Assembly: GCA_900771335.1 (NCBI GenBank)
Contig: CAAGNP010000028.1
Location: 1 to 64,000, forward strand
Source of the DNA: Rikenellaceae bacterium
GTDB taxonomy: Bacteria > Bacteroidota > Bacteroidia > Bacteroidales > UBA932
DNA length: 64,000 nt
Direction of reading: 5' to 3'
The notes beneath the pieces were generated by a model. The model had not been told where the DNA came from. It did no database searches and worked only from the letters and a program-made list of their open reading frames with translations. The translations under genes and the position numbers were made by a program. Numbering within the stretch: the stretch's first letter is position 1; every line of letters begins with the position of its first letter. Positions 27,128 through 35,868 of the stretch are shown here, in pieces.

Positions 27128-28126
27128 TTACTCTCCCTTATATGGTTCGATCATCTCGCGGATCTCCTGTTTGGCTGCTTTCCAGCGGGGGATATCCACT
27201 TTGGCACCTACCACTTCCACCACTTTGGACGATATGATGGATCCGATGTTTCCGCAAATCTTGATAGGGAGACCGAGGGAGTGTCCGTAAAGGAAGCCTG
27301 CGGCGTAGATGTCACCGGCTCCGGTGGCATCAATGGCATTTGCCGGCCAAGGCTTGATGAAGTGGTATTCATCACCACTTTTCACCATAGAGCCCTCTTT
27401 GCCCACTTTTACCACAGCTATCTTGCACGATTGTGCTATCACATCAAGAGCCTCGCGCGGAGGCAGTTTGGTGTAAGCGTGTGCTTCGGTCTCATTGGCA
27501 AATACGATGTCCACGTAGTTTTCCACTATGTCGTGAAGAAATGCATCATTTGATTCCACCACATTATAAGATGCCATATCGATGGAGATGGTCATCCCGG
27601 CCTCTTTGGCGAGCTCCACTGCGCGACGGAGAAGTGCCTGATTCTGTACGAGGTATCCCTCGATATGGAAGTAGTCATAGCCCTGGAACATCTCAGGTGT
27701 AAGGTCCTCGGGTACCATCTCAAGGGCAGCACCGAGATACACTGCGAATGTCCTCTCTGCATTAGGATTTGAGATGAAGACCATTGCCCTGCCTGATGAT
27801 GATTTGCCCTTCAGGAGAGTGGCCTTTATCCCGTTGCGTTCCAAATCGGACTTGTACAGGGCGCCGAGGTCGTCATCACCGACCTTCCCGATGAATCCGG
27901 CACGCATTCCGAACACCGCTGCTCCATTGATGGTGTTGGCAGCAGAGCCACCTGCCACATACTCCACACCCATCGGCTTGAGTGTAGCCCAGATCTTGTC
28001 ACCTGTGGACTGGTCCACGTGCTGCATGCTCCCTTTGGGGAGGTGGTACTGTTTTAGTAACAAATCGTTTGGGAGGACAGCCAGAATGTCTGTCAGAGCG
28101 TTCCCTATACCTAAAATAGACTTCAT
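27128..28126 (-). CDS. PfkB family carbohydrate/nucleoside kinase (adenosine kinase-like)
   Basis: This 332-residue ribokinase-fold enzyme shows the N-terminal GGSAANTINGAAVFG signature and the C-terminal DATGAGDIYAAGFLYG motif, with its catalytic Asp and anion hole. Adenosine kinase-like members of this length are common in the phylum and phosphorylate a nucleoside or sugar with ATP; the exact substrate cannot be read from the sequence. It has a TAACTTTG promoter box in the divergent gap with panC. Confidence 0.85.
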   Translation of the reverse strand: MKSILGIGNALTDILAVLPNDLLLKQYHLPKGSMQHVDQSTGDKIWATLKPMGVEYVAGGSAANTINGAAVFGMRAGFIGKVGDDDLGALYKSDLERNGIKATLLKGKSSSGRAMVFISNPNAERTFAVYLGAALEMVPEDLTPEMFQGYDYFHIEGYLVQNQALLRRAVELAKEAGMTISIDMASYNVVESNDAFLHDIVENYVDIVFANETEAHAYTKLPPREALDVIAQSCKIAVVKVGKEGSMVKSGDEYHFIKPWPANAIDATGAGDIYAAGFLYGHSLGLPIKICGNIGSIISSKVVEVVGAKVDIPRWKAAKQEIREMIEPYKGE

Positions 28127-28148
28127 TTTTCTCAGAATTTTAACTCCG

Positions 28149-28180
28149 CAAAGTTAAAGTTATATCCGATAATTCACAAG
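28149..28180 (-). promoter_or_regulatory. Promoter for the PfkB kinase gene (CTTG-N20-TAACTTTG)
   Basis: On the minus strand CTTG (28180-28177) is 20 bases from TAACTTTG (28156-28149), an exact -7 consensus. The start codon is 22 bases downstream. Confidence 0.6.
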
Positions 28181-28184
28181 GAAG

Positions 28185-28216
28185 TTTGGATATGTTTTTG
28201 AGAGACATTACATTTG
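28185..28216 (+). promoter_or_regulatory. Promoter for panC (TTTG-N20-TACATTTG)
   Basis: TTTG at 28185-28188 and TACATTTG at 28209-28216 are 20 bases apart, a full match to the Bacteroidota promoter. The panC ATG is 19 bases further. It lies 4 bases from the divergent kinase promoter, giving an almost symmetric back-to-back pair. Confidence 0.7.
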
Positions 28217-28235
28217 CACCGAAATTCGATGCAGA

Positions 28236-29099
28236 ATGATTATAGCTAAAACTTTGGCTGAATTTGAGTCAGCCAGGGCTGCAATAGGCAGCGATAAAAA
28301 AGTGGGTTTTGTCCCTACAATGGGAGCTCTTCATGAGGGCCATCTTTCACTTATAAGGAGGTCAGTACAGGAGTGTGATGTCACAGTCATCTCCATCTTC
28401 GTGAACCCTACCCAGTTCAATAACCAGAACGACTTCAATACATACCCCAGGACAGTAGACAATGACTGTAAACTTGTTGAGCCTGTGGGAGTTGATATAG
28501 TTTTTGCCCCCAGAGTGGTAGATATCTATCCAAATGCGGCAAATGGTGACGGTGCACCCCTTGATACCAGAGTTCTTGACCTCGGCGGTCTTGACCAGTA
28601 TGGTGAAGGCCCACGCCGTCCGGGACACTTCAACGGTATGGCACAGGTGGTTACCCGTCTGTTTGATATCGTGAAGCCTACAAAGGCCTTCTTTGGAGAG
28701 AAGGATTTCCAACAGCTCGCCATTATCGAGTATTTTACCAAAAATCTCCAGTATCCCATAGAGATAGTCCGCTGCCCTATCGCAAGAGGTGAAGACGGTT
28801 TGGCTTTGAGCTCACGCAATGAGTTGTTGACTACTGAACAGAGGGCTGCCGCTCCACACATCTACAAATGCATCTCCAAAGGTATTGGGATGGTGGGTAA
28901 GGTGAGCGTGGCGCAAGCTATTGAGGATATTACCAATGAGATAAATTCAAATCCACTTTTGGAGACAGAGTATGTGGAGATCATAAACGCTTCCACACTT
29001 GAGCCTGTTACCGAGTGGGATCAAGCTGAGAGTATCCAACTCTCTTGTGCAGTATTTGCACACCCTGTAAGACTAATCGATAACCTTAAATTGAAATAA
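28236..29099 (+). CDS. panC: Pantothenate synthetase
   Basis: This 287-residue enzyme joins pantoate and beta-alanine using ATP to form pantothenate for CoA synthesis. The family motifs VPTMGALHEGHLSLIRRS, FFGEKDFQQL and LSSRN are present. It is followed after one base by panD, which makes the beta-alanine it uses. Confidence 0.97.
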   Translation: MIIAKTLAEFESARAAIGSDKKVGFVPTMGALHEGHLSLIRRSVQECDVTVISIFVNPTQFNNQNDFNTYPRTVDNDCKLVEPVGVDIVFAPRVVDIYPNAANGDGAPLDTRVLDLGGLDQYGEGPRRPGHFNGMAQVVTRLFDIVKPTKAFFGEKDFQQLAIIEYFTKNLQYPIEIVRCPIARGEDGLALSSRNELLTTEQRAAAPHIYKCISKGIGMVGKVSVAQAIEDITNEINSNPLLETEYVEIINASTLEPVTEWDQAESIQLSCAVFAHPVRLIDNLKLK

Positions 29100-29100
29100 A

Positions 29101-29451
29101 ATGCTTCTTCAAATACTTAAATCAAAGATTCACAGAGTTACTATTACCGAGGCAAACCTTCACTATATCGGCAGCATCACTATCGACAGTGCACTTATGA
29201 AAGCTGCAGGTCTATATGCTGGTGAGAAGGTATTGGTGGTAAATATCAATAACGGTAACCGTCTTGAGACTTATGCTATCCCAGGTGAGGAGGGTAGCGG
29301 AAAAATCGGTCTGAATGGAGCTGCAGCCCACCTTTTCGGTGTGGGTGATGTGGCTATCATCATGTCTTTTGCACTGATGACCGAAGAGGAAGCTTCAGAA
29401 TACAAACCTAAACTAGTATTCCCAGACACAGCTACCAACCAACTTGTATGA
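29101..29451 (+). CDS. panD: Aspartate 1-decarboxylase precursor
   Basis: This 116-residue pyruvoyl enzyme makes beta-alanine from aspartate. The self-cleavage site Gly24-Ser25 lies in YIGSITIDSALM, so Ser25 would become the pyruvoyl group. It is located between panC (1-base gap) and the flippase-like gene (4-base ATGA overlap). Confidence 0.97.
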   Translation: MLLQILKSKIHRVTITEANLHYIGSITIDSALMKAAGLYAGEKVLVVNINNGNRLETYAIPGEEGSGKIGLNGAAAHLFGVGDVAIIMSFALMTEEEASEYKPKLVFPDTATNQLV

Positions 29452-30464
29452 AGATAGATCTGAAGAATATTGGTGGTTGGATTCTAATGCTGCTTCTGGC
29501 GGTGGTTTTGCTCTATTTTGCCTTTAAAGGGGTGAAATGGAGCGATTTTATTTCAGGACTGGCGAGCTGTAACTTCTGGTGGATACTGGTCTCCATGGTT
29601 GCCAGTTTTGGTGTGTTTGTCCTCCGCGGTATAAGATGGAGGTACATAATGCTCCCACTCAACCCTGCCATCACCCGAAAAGAGGCTTATGACGGGGTCA
29701 CCATAGCTTATCTCTCAAACTTTGCCCTTCCCAGGGCTGGGGAGTTTGTCAGATGTGGTGTAATATCCTCTACAGGAAAGGCGAGTTTTGAATCTGTCCT
29801 CGGCACAGTGGTCCTTGAGAGGAGCTGGGATATGCTCAGCTATATTTTCGTCCTTTTTGGTGTGCTGGCCCTCAGTTGGGAGAGATTTGGAGCTTTCATA
29901 ACTAAAGAGATATGGACCCCTTTTATTCAGAAGCTTCCTTTTGATATCGCCTGGCTTATCTTTTTGGCAGTTGCAGTATTGGTGGCTTTGGCTATATTGG
30001 TTTATATCAAACGTGAGACTTTGAGGAAAAGCAAATTGATCGGAAAAATTCTTGATATTGTGGCCGGTCTGGTAAAGGGACTTGTCGCCGGTATCAGAAT
30101 GGAGCACAAGTGGGGCTTTCTTGTGACCACTCTCCTGATTTGGGTTGGCTACTGGACCATGAGCTATTGTACCATTCTCGCATTTCCTCAGGTTACTGAG
30201 TTGACAGCCGTGGATGCAGCGTTTCTGATGGTAGTTGGTAGCCTTGGGTGGATAGTTCCGGTACAAGGCGGGATAGGGGCATATCATTTTGTCCTCAGTC
30301 TTGCCCTTTTCTCCATCTATGGTATAGAGCAGACTTCAGGTGTGATATTTGCTACCATTTCCCATGAGAGTCAGGCCCTTGTAATGCTAATTTGTGGCGC
30401 CATCTCTTTATTTGCATTGAGAAAAAGAAAAATTACTATCTTTAAGCACCAAAACAATAATTAA
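29448..30464 (+). CDS. Flippase-like integral membrane protein (LPG synthase transmembrane family, UPF0104)
   Basis: This 338-residue protein has about eight hydrophobic segments and typical family strings (LRGIRWRYIMLPL, then NFALPRAGEFVRCG and VLERSWDM). The family resembles the flippase half of MprF and is often annotated as lysylphosphatidylglycerol synthase membrane domain, but the aminoacyl-transferase domain is absent, so a lipid-translocation role is inference. It overlaps panD by 4 bases and the next gene by 1 (TAATG), so it is tightly coupled. Confidence 0.82.
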   Translation: MKIDLKNIGGWILMLLLAVVLLYFAFKGVKWSDFISGLASCNFWWILVSMVASFGVFVLRGIRWRYIMLPLNPAITRKEAYDGVTIAYLSNFALPRAGEFVRCGVISSTGKASFESVLGTVVLERSWDMLSYIFVLFGVLALSWERFGAFITKEIWTPFIQKLPFDIAWLIFLAVAVLVALAILVYIKRETLRKSKLIGKILDIVAGLVKGLVAGIRMEHKWGFLVTTLLIWVGYWTMSYCTILAFPQVTELTAVDAAFLMVVGSLGWIVPVQGGIGAYHFVLSLALFSIYGIEQTSGVIFATISHESQALVMLICGAISLFALRKRKITIFKHQNNN

Positions 30465-31141
30465 TGAAAAAGGTTTATTCTATATTTTTGATAGCAATAG
30501 TGGCAATGTTGTCCACAGATGCAGTTTTTGCACAGCGTAGCAGACACGAAAGGGAATTGGATGCACTCTACTACCCACGCCATGAGATATATGTACACTA
30601 CGGTTCACCCACAGTGATGGAGCTTGTTACAGTTCTCCCTGCCCCTAAAGAGTTCAGGGCAGATACTAAAGATCAGGTTTTCTCAGGGGCACCGGGTATA
30701 GGCTACAATTTCTCCCTCAATAAGAAATTTTCACTTGGTGTTTTTGGCGGCTACAGCTACTCAAAGGCCAATATTTACGCTTTGCCCCCTGTAGAGAGCA
30801 GTGCCAAAGAAATACTTCTCTACGGAAAAGGTGTCCGTAGCTATGTTGGCCAGATCTCTGCAAACTGGATATATTTGAATGAGGATGATCTTGAACTTTC
30901 TACAGGTCTCTATCTGGGTGTGGCATATTGGGATGAGGATGTCCACTTCTATGCAGATAAGGGGATCCTGGAGGGCCTTATCACAGATGACTTCGTGTTC
31001 CCGCACTCAAATGAGCAGTGGAAAGTTTCATACCATTTCACAGCCTGCAAAGTAAGATACGGAAACACCTTCGGAGTGCTCGGCGAATTGGGCTTCGGCT
31101 ATAGAGGTCTGGTGAATGTGGGCCTTTCTATTAAGTTGTAA
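30464..31141 (+). CDS. Putative outer-membrane beta-barrel protein
   Basis: This 225-residue protein has a signal peptide (cut after DAVFA before Q). The mature part is rich in alternating aromatic strands (FSLGVFGGYSYSKANIY, LELSTGLYLGVAYW) and ends GLVNVGLSIKL, consistent with a small OMP beta-barrel. No specific function can be assigned. It starts on the last base of the preceding stop codon and ends 2 bases before malQ. Confidence 0.65.
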   Translation: MKKVYSIFLIAIVAMLSTDAVFAQRSRHERELDALYYPRHEIYVHYGSPTVMELVTVLPAPKEFRADTKDQVFSGAPGIGYNFSLNKKFSLGVFGGYSYSKANIYALPPVESSAKEILLYGKGVRSYVGQISANWIYLNEDDLELSTGLYLGVAYWDEDVHFYADKGILEGLITDDFVFPHSNEQWKVSYHFTACKVRYGNTFGVLGELGFGYRGLVNVGLSIKL

Positions 31142-31143
31142 TT

Positions 31144-33453
31144 ATGACTATCCTCTTCAGCGTAGATTTTAGCACCCGTTTTGGACAAAATCTATTCGTG
31201 ACAGGCTCACTCCCTGAGTTGGGCGGGGACGATATATCCAAGGCTCTTCCCCTCAATTACAGAGGCTCAAGATGGGAGGCTGAGATCAAGATCAACACTT
31301 TTCAGGACAAGACCTTCAACTACCGCTATTTCGTAAAAGAGGAGGACGGACTGATATTTCAGGAGGTAGGGAGCGGCCGCACCATCACTCTCAAGGGGAC
31401 AAAATCCCTTGTTCTGATGGACTCATGGCAAGGCAATGACGACAATGCCCCATTCCTTCATTCCCCTTTTTCAAATATATTTCTGGCTCACAGGAGCAAT
31501 GTAACCACTATCACCCACCATTATCCTAAGGAGGTAATAATCAGGGTTACCGCCCCAATAGTTGAGAAGGAGGCGGAGATATTCATCTCAGGAAGCTGCA
31601 GGGCGCTGGGTGCGTGGGACCCTGCCAAAGCGTTGCACCTCAAGTCGATTCGAGATTTCAAATGGGAAATTCATCTGAATGGGGAGAATCTCCCTTCAGA
31701 GTTCAGATACAAATTTATAAAGAGATACATAGATGGTTCGGTAGTGTGGGAAAGTGGAGAGGATTACCAGCTCAAGATTCCCCAGTTGGGAGAGGATGAG
31801 ACCTTCTCTGTGGAGCACTCGGCAGACAGGTTCGGGGCTCTCAAGCCCAGATATGCAGGTGTTGCAGTGCCGGTTTTCAGTCTCAGGAGTGAGGGTGACT
31901 GCGGTGTAGGAGAGTTTTTGGATATCAGGCATATGGCAGATTGGGCAGCAGAGACAGGCCAACGAATTATCCAGCTCCTCCCTATCAATGACACCACCTC
32001 GGACGGAAGCTGGAGAGATTCATATCCATACAATTGTATCTCTGTGATGGCACTCCACCCTATCTATATCAATATTCCGGCAATAGGAGATTTTCCTTCT
32101 GAAGAGATGAGGCTGGAGTACGAAGAGGGGAGAGCTTTGCTCAATAAGACACCGTTCCTCGAATACGAGAAGGTCTTTGCCTTCAAGATGAGGTTTGTCC
32201 GTGCCCTTTTTGAACACCATTGGGATGCAACATCCTCTACCGTAGAGTTCAAGGAGTTTGTCCGTCAAAACAGGGACTGGCTTTCGGCATACGGGAAATA
32301 TTGCGCGAAGCGGGATGGGGCAAAAAACCAATACTTTTACCAGTTTGTCCAATACCACCTCTCAAAGCAGCTTTCTCAGGCGGTGGAGTATGCACACTCA
32401 AAGGGGATTGCCCTGAAAGGGGATATCCCTATCGGAGTCTCCCCACTTGGGGTGGAGGCTGCAGCGGAGCCGCAATACTTCCATCTTGATTCCCAGGCCG
32501 GAGCACCACCCGATGCTTTTGCTGAGGATGGGCAGAACTGGGGATTCCCCACATACAATTGGGAGGCCATTGCGGCTGACAATTATAATTGGTGGAAGAG
32601 GCGTCTGACCAATATGGAGCGCTATTTTGATGCTTACCGCATCGACCACATACTTGGATTTTTCAGGATTTGGGAGATACCATCCGGATACAGGAGCGGT
32701 ATCATGGGGCACTTCAATCCGGCACTACCATTGAGTGAAAAGGAGATTCTGGATTGGGGTTTGAGATTTAGGAAGAGCTTTAAAGAGACTCTGTTTTTTG
32801 AGGATCCTGTGAAAAAGGGGCTTTACCATCCGGGTATCTCTGCCCACAAAAGCGAGGTGTACAAGGCTCTCTCTGAGGGGGAAAAACTTGCTTTCAACCG
32901 CCTGTATGAGGACTTCTTCTATGTAAGACACAATAAGTTCTGGGAGAGGATAGGATATCAGAAACTCCCTGAGATAGTGTCGGCATCAAATATGCTCCCT
33001 TGTGCTGAGGACCTGGGTATGATTCCCGATTGTGTGCCAGGGGTGCTCAGGGATCTTAAGATTCTTACACTAGAGGTGCAGAGAATGCCTAAAGAGTATG
33101 GATGCTCTGTGGGAAATCCGGCCCGTTACCCATATCTTTCTGTCTGCACTACAGGTACCCACGATATGGAGACCCTGAGAGGGTGGAAAGGGGAGTGCCC
33201 GAAAGATGAGGTTAAGGAGATCATAAGGGAACACCTGGAGAGCCCGGCCATGCTTACGATACTTCCGCTGCAGGACTGGCTCGCCCTCACAGACCATTTG
33301 AGGGTGGAGAATCCTGAAGATGAGAGGATAAATACCCCATCAGATCCAAACAATAGATGGAGATACAGGATGAATATTTCTCTGGAGGATCTAAAAAAAG
33401 AATCCCACCTGAATGGTGAGATTCTCTCAATGATTAAAGGGCTGCGGGGCTGA
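31144..33453 (+). CDS. malQ: 4-alpha-glucanotransferase with two N-terminal CBM20 domains
   Basis: This 769-residue GH77 amylomaltase transfers malto-oligosaccharide units in glycogen/maltodextrin metabolism. Two starch-binding CBM20 modules (about 1-100 and 130-230) precede the catalytic domain (about 240-760). The nucleophile Asp lies in YRIDHILGFFRIW, the acid/base Glu in PCAEDLGMIP, and the third carboxylate in TGTHDMETLRGW. This plant DPE2-like layout is common in Bacteroidota. There is no signal peptide, so it is cytoplasmic. Its end overlaps the convergent C26 gene by 20 bases. Confidence 0.93.
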   Translation: MTILFSVDFSTRFGQNLFVTGSLPELGGDDISKALPLNYRGSRWEAEIKINTFQDKTFNYRYFVKEEDGLIFQEVGSGRTITLKGTKSLVLMDSWQGNDDNAPFLHSPFSNIFLAHRSNVTTITHHYPKEVIIRVTAPIVEKEAEIFISGSCRALGAWDPAKALHLKSIRDFKWEIHLNGENLPSEFRYKFIKRYIDGSVVWESGEDYQLKIPQLGEDETFSVEHSADRFGALKPRYAGVAVPVFSLRSEGDCGVGEFLDIRHMADWAAETGQRIIQLLPINDTTSDGSWRDSYPYNCISVMALHPIYINIPAIGDFPSEEMRLEYEEGRALLNKTPFLEYEKVFAFKMRFVRALFEHHWDATSSTVEFKEFVRQNRDWLSAYGKYCAKRDGAKNQYFYQFVQYHLSKQLSQAVEYAHSKGIALKGDIPIGVSPLGVEAAAEPQYFHLDSQAGAPPDAFAEDGQNWGFPTYNWEAIAADNYNWWKRRLTNMERYFDAYRIDHILGFFRIWEIPSGYRSGIMGHFNPALPLSEKEILDWGLRFRKSFKETLFFEDPVKKGLYHPGISAHKSEVYKALSEGEKLAFNRLYEDFFYVRHNKFWERIGYQKLPEIVSASNMLPCAEDLGMIPDCVPGVLRDLKILTLEVQRMPKEYGCSVGNPARYPYLSVCTTGTHDMETLRGWKGECPKDEVKEIIREHLESPAMLTILPLQDWLALTDHLRVENPEDERINTPSDPNNRWRYRMNISLEDLKKESHLNGEILSMIKGLRG

Positions 33454-34210
33454 TCTTTGCCTCATTTACCAACCATTCGAAGATTGGCGAGAATTCGCAT
33501 TCTCCGTGTGCTGCAAAGCCTTCAGGATGGAACTGGAGTCCGAGGACTCTCATGTTGCCTGTACCCTCGATTGCCTCTACTACACCGTCTTTAGCTACGG
33601 CGATCACTTTAAGTGATGGAGCCACTTTTTTAACAGCTTGATGGTGGAAAGTGTTTACAGCTGTTTTCTCAGTCTGTAGAAGATTATATAGGAGAGACCC
33701 TTTCTGAATAGTTATAGAGTGGGTGGCTGTTGAAGATGGAGCCTCCTGTTTGTGGTCCACCATAGAGCCTTTCACTTGTGAAGGGATATCTTGAATAAGT
33801 GTGCCGCCAAGTGCTACATTCAACATCTGCATGCCTCTGCAGACACCAAGTACAGGGATACCTTTCTCTACTGCCTTTCTTATAAGGATGTAGTCGAATT
33901 CATCCCTTGCTGGGGCGATTTCTCCCATTCTTGGATGTGGTTCCTCGCCGTAGAATTTAAGTGGGTTGACATCCTCTCCACCTGTCATTACAAGGCCTGT
34001 GATGGTGTTGAGGATAGCGTCAAGCTGCACCTCATCAGTGGTCATAGGGATGACAAGTGGTACGCCACCTGCATTTTTAATGGCATTGATATAGGTGAGT
34101 GGGGCGCTTGCAGAACCTGAAGAGGCTGTAGATGATACACCGATGATAGGTTGTGCCAACAAGCTGCCGGCAAATAGAAGGGATATAATCCCAATCAGTA
34201 CTCTTTTCAT
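33434..34210 (-). CDS. Secreted class I glutamine amidotransferase-like hydrolase (peptidase C26 family)
   Basis: This 258-residue protein has a signal peptide (MKRVLIGIISLLFAGSLLAQ). The C26 fold shows catalytic Cys124 in GVCRGMQMLNVALGG and the His-Glu pair in LQFHPEGF. PuuD-like members cleave gamma-glutamyl bonds. A periplasmic location points to gamma-glutamyl peptides, perhaps from murein or diet, but this is inference. It lies 25 bases downstream of the serine hydrolase and is probably co-transcribed with it. Confidence 0.85.
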   Translation of the reverse strand: MKRVLIGIISLLFAGSLLAQPIIGVSSTASSGSASAPLTYINAIKNAGGVPLVIPMTTDEVQLDAILNTITGLVMTGGEDVNPLKFYGEEPHPRMGEIAPARDEFDYILIRKAVEKGIPVLGVCRGMQMLNVALGGTLIQDIPSQVKGSMVDHKQEAPSSTATHSITIQKGSLLYNLLQTEKTAVNTFHHQAVKKVAPSLKVIAVAKDGVVEAIEGTGNMRVLGLQFHPEGFAAHGECEFSPIFEWLVNEAKISPAAL

Positions 34211-34235
34211 ATTATAATCTGTGTTTTAATTAATT

Positions 34236-35804
34236 CTAATGGTGGTCGTGTTCTCTCTCCCAAGGTCCGAAGTTGTTTCCGTCTCCATTGTGGAAGTCCA
34301 CCTCCAGTTTGACAGCTTTTTTACCCTTTTCATCCATAGTGAATGTTACAGGGAATGCGTATCCGTCTGAACGGAAAGAATATTCAAGGCCGTTGACGTG
34401 TGTGAGTTCGCGTTTCCAATCCTTCTTGCCCACTTTGATGTAAAGTTTTCCATCCTCAAGCTCCACTTCGGCGCATCCGAAGAGTGGACCTTTGTGGTAG
34501 TGGCCTACAAGGGCTTTTGGGTTTGGTGCAGGGATAACCTCTACAGGTTTCTTGTTTTTCTCTTTCTCAGCCTGATCTTTTCTCTCTGACTCCCACCATG
34601 ATGCGAGGTATTCTGCATTGTAGTCCCTCTCTACACCGTCGCCAAGATACAGGTCTATAGTTTTGCGCATGATGGCATAGCGTGGATCTGAAGGAACTTC
34701 ACTGTTGCAGAGAACTACCAGACCCAAATCAAGTTCAGGTACAAATGCGCAGATGGCGGTGAATCCCCATGTGGTACCTGTATGGAAAAGAAGTCTGTAT
34801 CTGTCATTCTGCTCTACAAACCAGCAATGACCGTAAAGTCTGATGTAGTCATCTGACTGTGATACGATAGTCTGTCCTTTATGGAGATATTTCATCTGTC
34901 TCTCAGAGATAACCTGTTTTTCCCCTACTTTACCAAGGTCAAGGTGGAACTGTGCATATTTGGCCATATCCTCCACTGTAGAGTTGACACTTCCGGCAGG
35001 GCCGATTACAGTCTCCCACCACAAAGCCCTCTCGTCACCATATAGAGGTGCCACATGCATCTTGTCAGGAACATAGTAGAACTCGTGAGGTACACATGCC
35101 CTGTCGCCTGCATCCACAAAGCCGTTCTCCACATCAGAGCCGTATCCGTTGACACTTGAAGAGGTCATTCCAAGTGGTTCGAAAATTCTGGTCCTTATGT
35201 TCTCTTCCCATGTTTTTCCGGTAACCTTCTCGATCACTTTCTCAGCTATGATGAAAGTGATGTTGTTGTAGGCGTATGTGTGGCGGAACTGGTATTTTGG
35301 TTTGATAAGACCCATCATCTTGTATACGTCATCCCTGTCATAACCTACATTAGGGATATATGTACCTACCTGACCACCGATACCGGTCTTGTGGGTCATA
35401 AGGTCCTTCACCTGCATATTGTTCTCCACATACTCATCACCCCATCTGAAATCGGGGAGGATGTTCTTCACTGTGTCGTCCCAGGATACGAGCCCCTCGT
35501 CCACAACAGAAGCCATGACTGCTGCTGTGAATGACTTGGATACCGATCCGATCTGGAAGATGGAGCTGCTCTCCACCGCTACATCCTTGCCCATCTCCTT
35601 TACACCATAACCTTTGGAGAATACCATCTCTCCATCCTTGATTACAGAGACTGCCATTCCGGGGATTTCCCACCCCTGCTTCACTTGCTGGATATACTCA
35701 TCCAGAGTGGCGAGGATCTTGTCATTTGAACACTCGTTTTGTGAATAACCTGCCCATGAGAAAGATAACAGGGCGAAGGTTAGGGTAAAAAAGAATTTCT
35801 TCAT
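34236..35804 (-). CDS. Secreted serine hydrolase, beta-lactamase fold (class C-like)
   Basis: This 522-residue protein has a signal peptide (about 1-20). The beta-lactamase/DD-peptidase domain has Ser87-Val-Ser-Lys90 (SxxK) and Tyr179-Asn-Asn181 (YxN). The C-terminal part (from about 400) looks like the DUF3471 beta domain often fused to such enzymes. Family members include D-amino-acid amidases, esterases and D,D-peptidases rather than true resistance enzymes, so I do not call it a beta-lactamase. It is the first gene of the unit with the C26 amidase and is divergent from radA. Confidence 0.87.
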   Translation of the reverse strand: MKKFFFTLTFALLSFSWAGYSQNECSNDKILATLDEYIQQVKQGWEIPGMAVSVIKDGEMVFSKGYGVKEMGKDVAVESSSIFQIGSVSKSFTAAVMASVVDEGLVSWDDTVKNILPDFRWGDEYVENNMQVKDLMTHKTGIGGQVGTYIPNVGYDRDDVYKMMGLIKPKYQFRHTYAYNNITFIIAEKVIEKVTGKTWEENIRTRIFEPLGMTSSSVNGYGSDVENGFVDAGDRACVPHEFYYVPDKMHVAPLYGDERALWWETVIGPAGSVNSTVEDMAKYAQFHLDLGKVGEKQVISERQMKYLHKGQTIVSQSDDYIRLYGHCWFVEQNDRYRLLFHTGTTWGFTAICAFVPELDLGLVVLCNSEVPSDPRYAIMRKTIDLYLGDGVERDYNAEYLASWWESERKDQAEKEKNKKPVEVIPAPNPKALVGHYHKGPLFGCAEVELEDGKLYIKVGKKDWKRELTHVNGLEYSFRSDGYAFPVTFTMDEKGKKAVKLEVDFHNGDGNNFGPWEREHDHH

Positions 35805-35827
35805 GTCGTGATTGATTTATTTATCCA

Positions 35828-35835
35828 CAAATATA
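35828..35835 (-). promoter_or_regulatory. -7 box TATATTTG for the serine hydrolase
   Basis: CAAATATA on the plus strand is an exact TAnnTTTG box on the minus strand, 23 bases before the start codon. It is only two bases from the opposite-facing -7 box of radA, so the two polymerase footprints must overlap. Confidence 0.5.
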
Positions 35836-35837
35836 GT

Positions 35838-35845
35838 TAAATTTG
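35838..35845 (+). promoter_or_regulatory. -7 box TAAATTTG for radA
   Basis: Exact TAnnTTTG match, 23 bases before the radA ATG and two bases from the divergent -7 box. A TTG at 35812-35814 is 23 bases upstream, a little too far for the usual spacing. Confidence 0.5.
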
Positions 35846-35868
35846 CTTTCAAATAGAGAGAAAAGGTT

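Noticed and set aside
34236..35804. Beta-lactamase resistance gene
   Set aside because: The SxxK and YxN motifs fit the wider serine hydrolase family; nothing in the sequence shows antibiotic hydrolysis, and the C-terminal domain is typical of esterase/amidase relatives.
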